Source: a virus. Taken from it: a stretch of 58,099 nucleotides of DNA. This document shows, one piece after another, positions 57,814 to 58,099 of this stretch. The DNA is taken from the IMG/VR virus record IMGVR_UViG_3300049043_000087, positions 1 to 58,099 of that record, one strand, 5' to 3'. The first letter of the stretch is position 1, and each line of letters opens with the position of its first letter. Position numbers and translations under genes: made by a program. The notes beneath the pieces are model-generated. The model was not told the origin of the DNA. It did not search any database and saw nothing but the letters and a program-made list of their open reading frames with translations.

Positions 57814-58068
57814 TAGAATGAATTGAATAATTGATTCGTGAGAATCAAGGCTGTTCAGTGTAACTCCTGTTAACTTCAGCAGTTCACTGTTCTATACCGC
57901 AGCTCCATCGGGGAGAGCGAAACCTAGTTTCAGGCGCGATAAGAGTTCGTATCACGGCTGATTTAGGCAAGGAATGTCAGGGTTCGCTAACATTTCATGG
58001 TAAATGAAATGTGACGACCCCGCAGTTCTTTTTTTCTCCCCACATACTCAGTCGCGTGGCGGGTGGGA
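57814..58068. other. Right-end region without a gene
   Basis: About 255 bases to the read end with no convincing frame. Short inverted segments occur: TTGATTCGTGAGAATCAA near 57831 and CATTTCATGGTAAATGAAATG near 57990, and an eight-T run near 58028 after ACCCCGCAG. Could hold the promoter of the minus-strand early unit. Confidence 0.4.
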
Positions 58069-58099
58069 GCAATACTGTAACTGAACGAAGACATTACAA
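58069..58099. other. Nanopore read-end adapter
   Basis: GCAATACTGTAACTGAACGA then AGACATTACAA: the read-end ligation adapter with one inserted base, as at 442-463. Confirms that the window ends at a read end and not at a natural genome end. Confidence 0.85.

Noticed and set aside
463-58069. Terminal direct repeats of the phage genome
   Set aside because: The only sequence common to both ends is adapter; no shared phage sequence was seen.

Overview
The window is a long-read sequence of a cyanophage, most likely a virus of marine Synechococcus or Prochlorococcus. The cyanophage assignment rests on a high-light-inducible protein (hli), S-adenosylmethionine decarboxylase (speD), dCTP deaminase, ThyX, a possible NblA-like phycobilisome-degradation protein, cyanophage-type tail fibres and many microproteins packed with ATGA/TAATG overlaps. 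I recognise no capsid, portal, terminase or tail-tube gene, so this is probably a fragment of a larger genome. The ends at about 464 and 58068 are read ends, because both abut Oxford Nanopore ligation-adapter sequence. Bases 1-463 are an adapter / five-base-repeat / adapter chimera and not phage DNA. Single-base indels break many genes, above all between 7 and 17 kb and between 50 and 54 kb, and a few in-frame stops look like errors. For broken genes I give the whole span and say where the frame changes.

Layout. 0.5-2.98 kb (+): small cyanophage proteins, an HNH endonuclease, a GH24 lysozyme and the NblA-like gene. 2.97-6.7 kb (mostly -): DUF3310, dcd, a Dam-like methyltransferase and an HTH protein. 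6.8-17.3 kb (+): two repetitive tail-fibre proteins, a concanavalin-like fibre protein, two tandem copies of a PPPELV small-protein family, a tail protein and a glucosaminidase/C39 cell-wall hydrolase; a tyrosine integrase lies inside this block on the minus strand. 17.3-19.7 kb (-): holin-like peptide, tail protein, HNH. 20.0-26.1 kb (-): glycosyltransferase, speD, a large primase-helicase and a PD-(D/E)XK nuclease.

26.1-34.9 kb (+): a membrane peptide overlapping hli, then a surface-sugar cassette (two glycosyltransferases, FkbM methyltransferase, HAD phosphatase, nucleotidyltransferase, GDPD-like enzyme), small basic proteins, an AT-rich insert with an HExxH protein, and another HNH. 34.9-36.3 kb (-): a second protein with the same N-terminal signature as the HExxH protein, and a Dps-like ferritin. 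36.7-57.8 kb (almost all -): the early/replication arm with Gp157-like protein, DUF5895-like protein, tandem-OB SSB, T7-like DNA polymerase, Gp88-like protein, thyX, one tRNA, a SLOG protein, an OB-fold protein and more than 30 small proteins.

How it works together. Polymerase, primase-helicase, SSB and nuclease form the replisome; dcd and thyX supply dTMP; hli, speD and perhaps NblA keep or remodel host photosynthetic metabolism. Lysozyme, C39/glucosaminidase and the holin-like peptide provide lysis, and the integrase gives lysogenic potential. The most striking unexplained feature is a family of leader elements in the early arm: a small hairpin (CGTC-N8-GACG followed by TTAAACTGC, or a replacement hairpin) about 28-41 nt upstream of ATG, joined by a CA-rich leader ending CAACTC-ATG with no Shine-Dalgarno sequence. 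It occurs at the heads of more than ten transcription units and may be an undescribed promoter, processing or translation signal.
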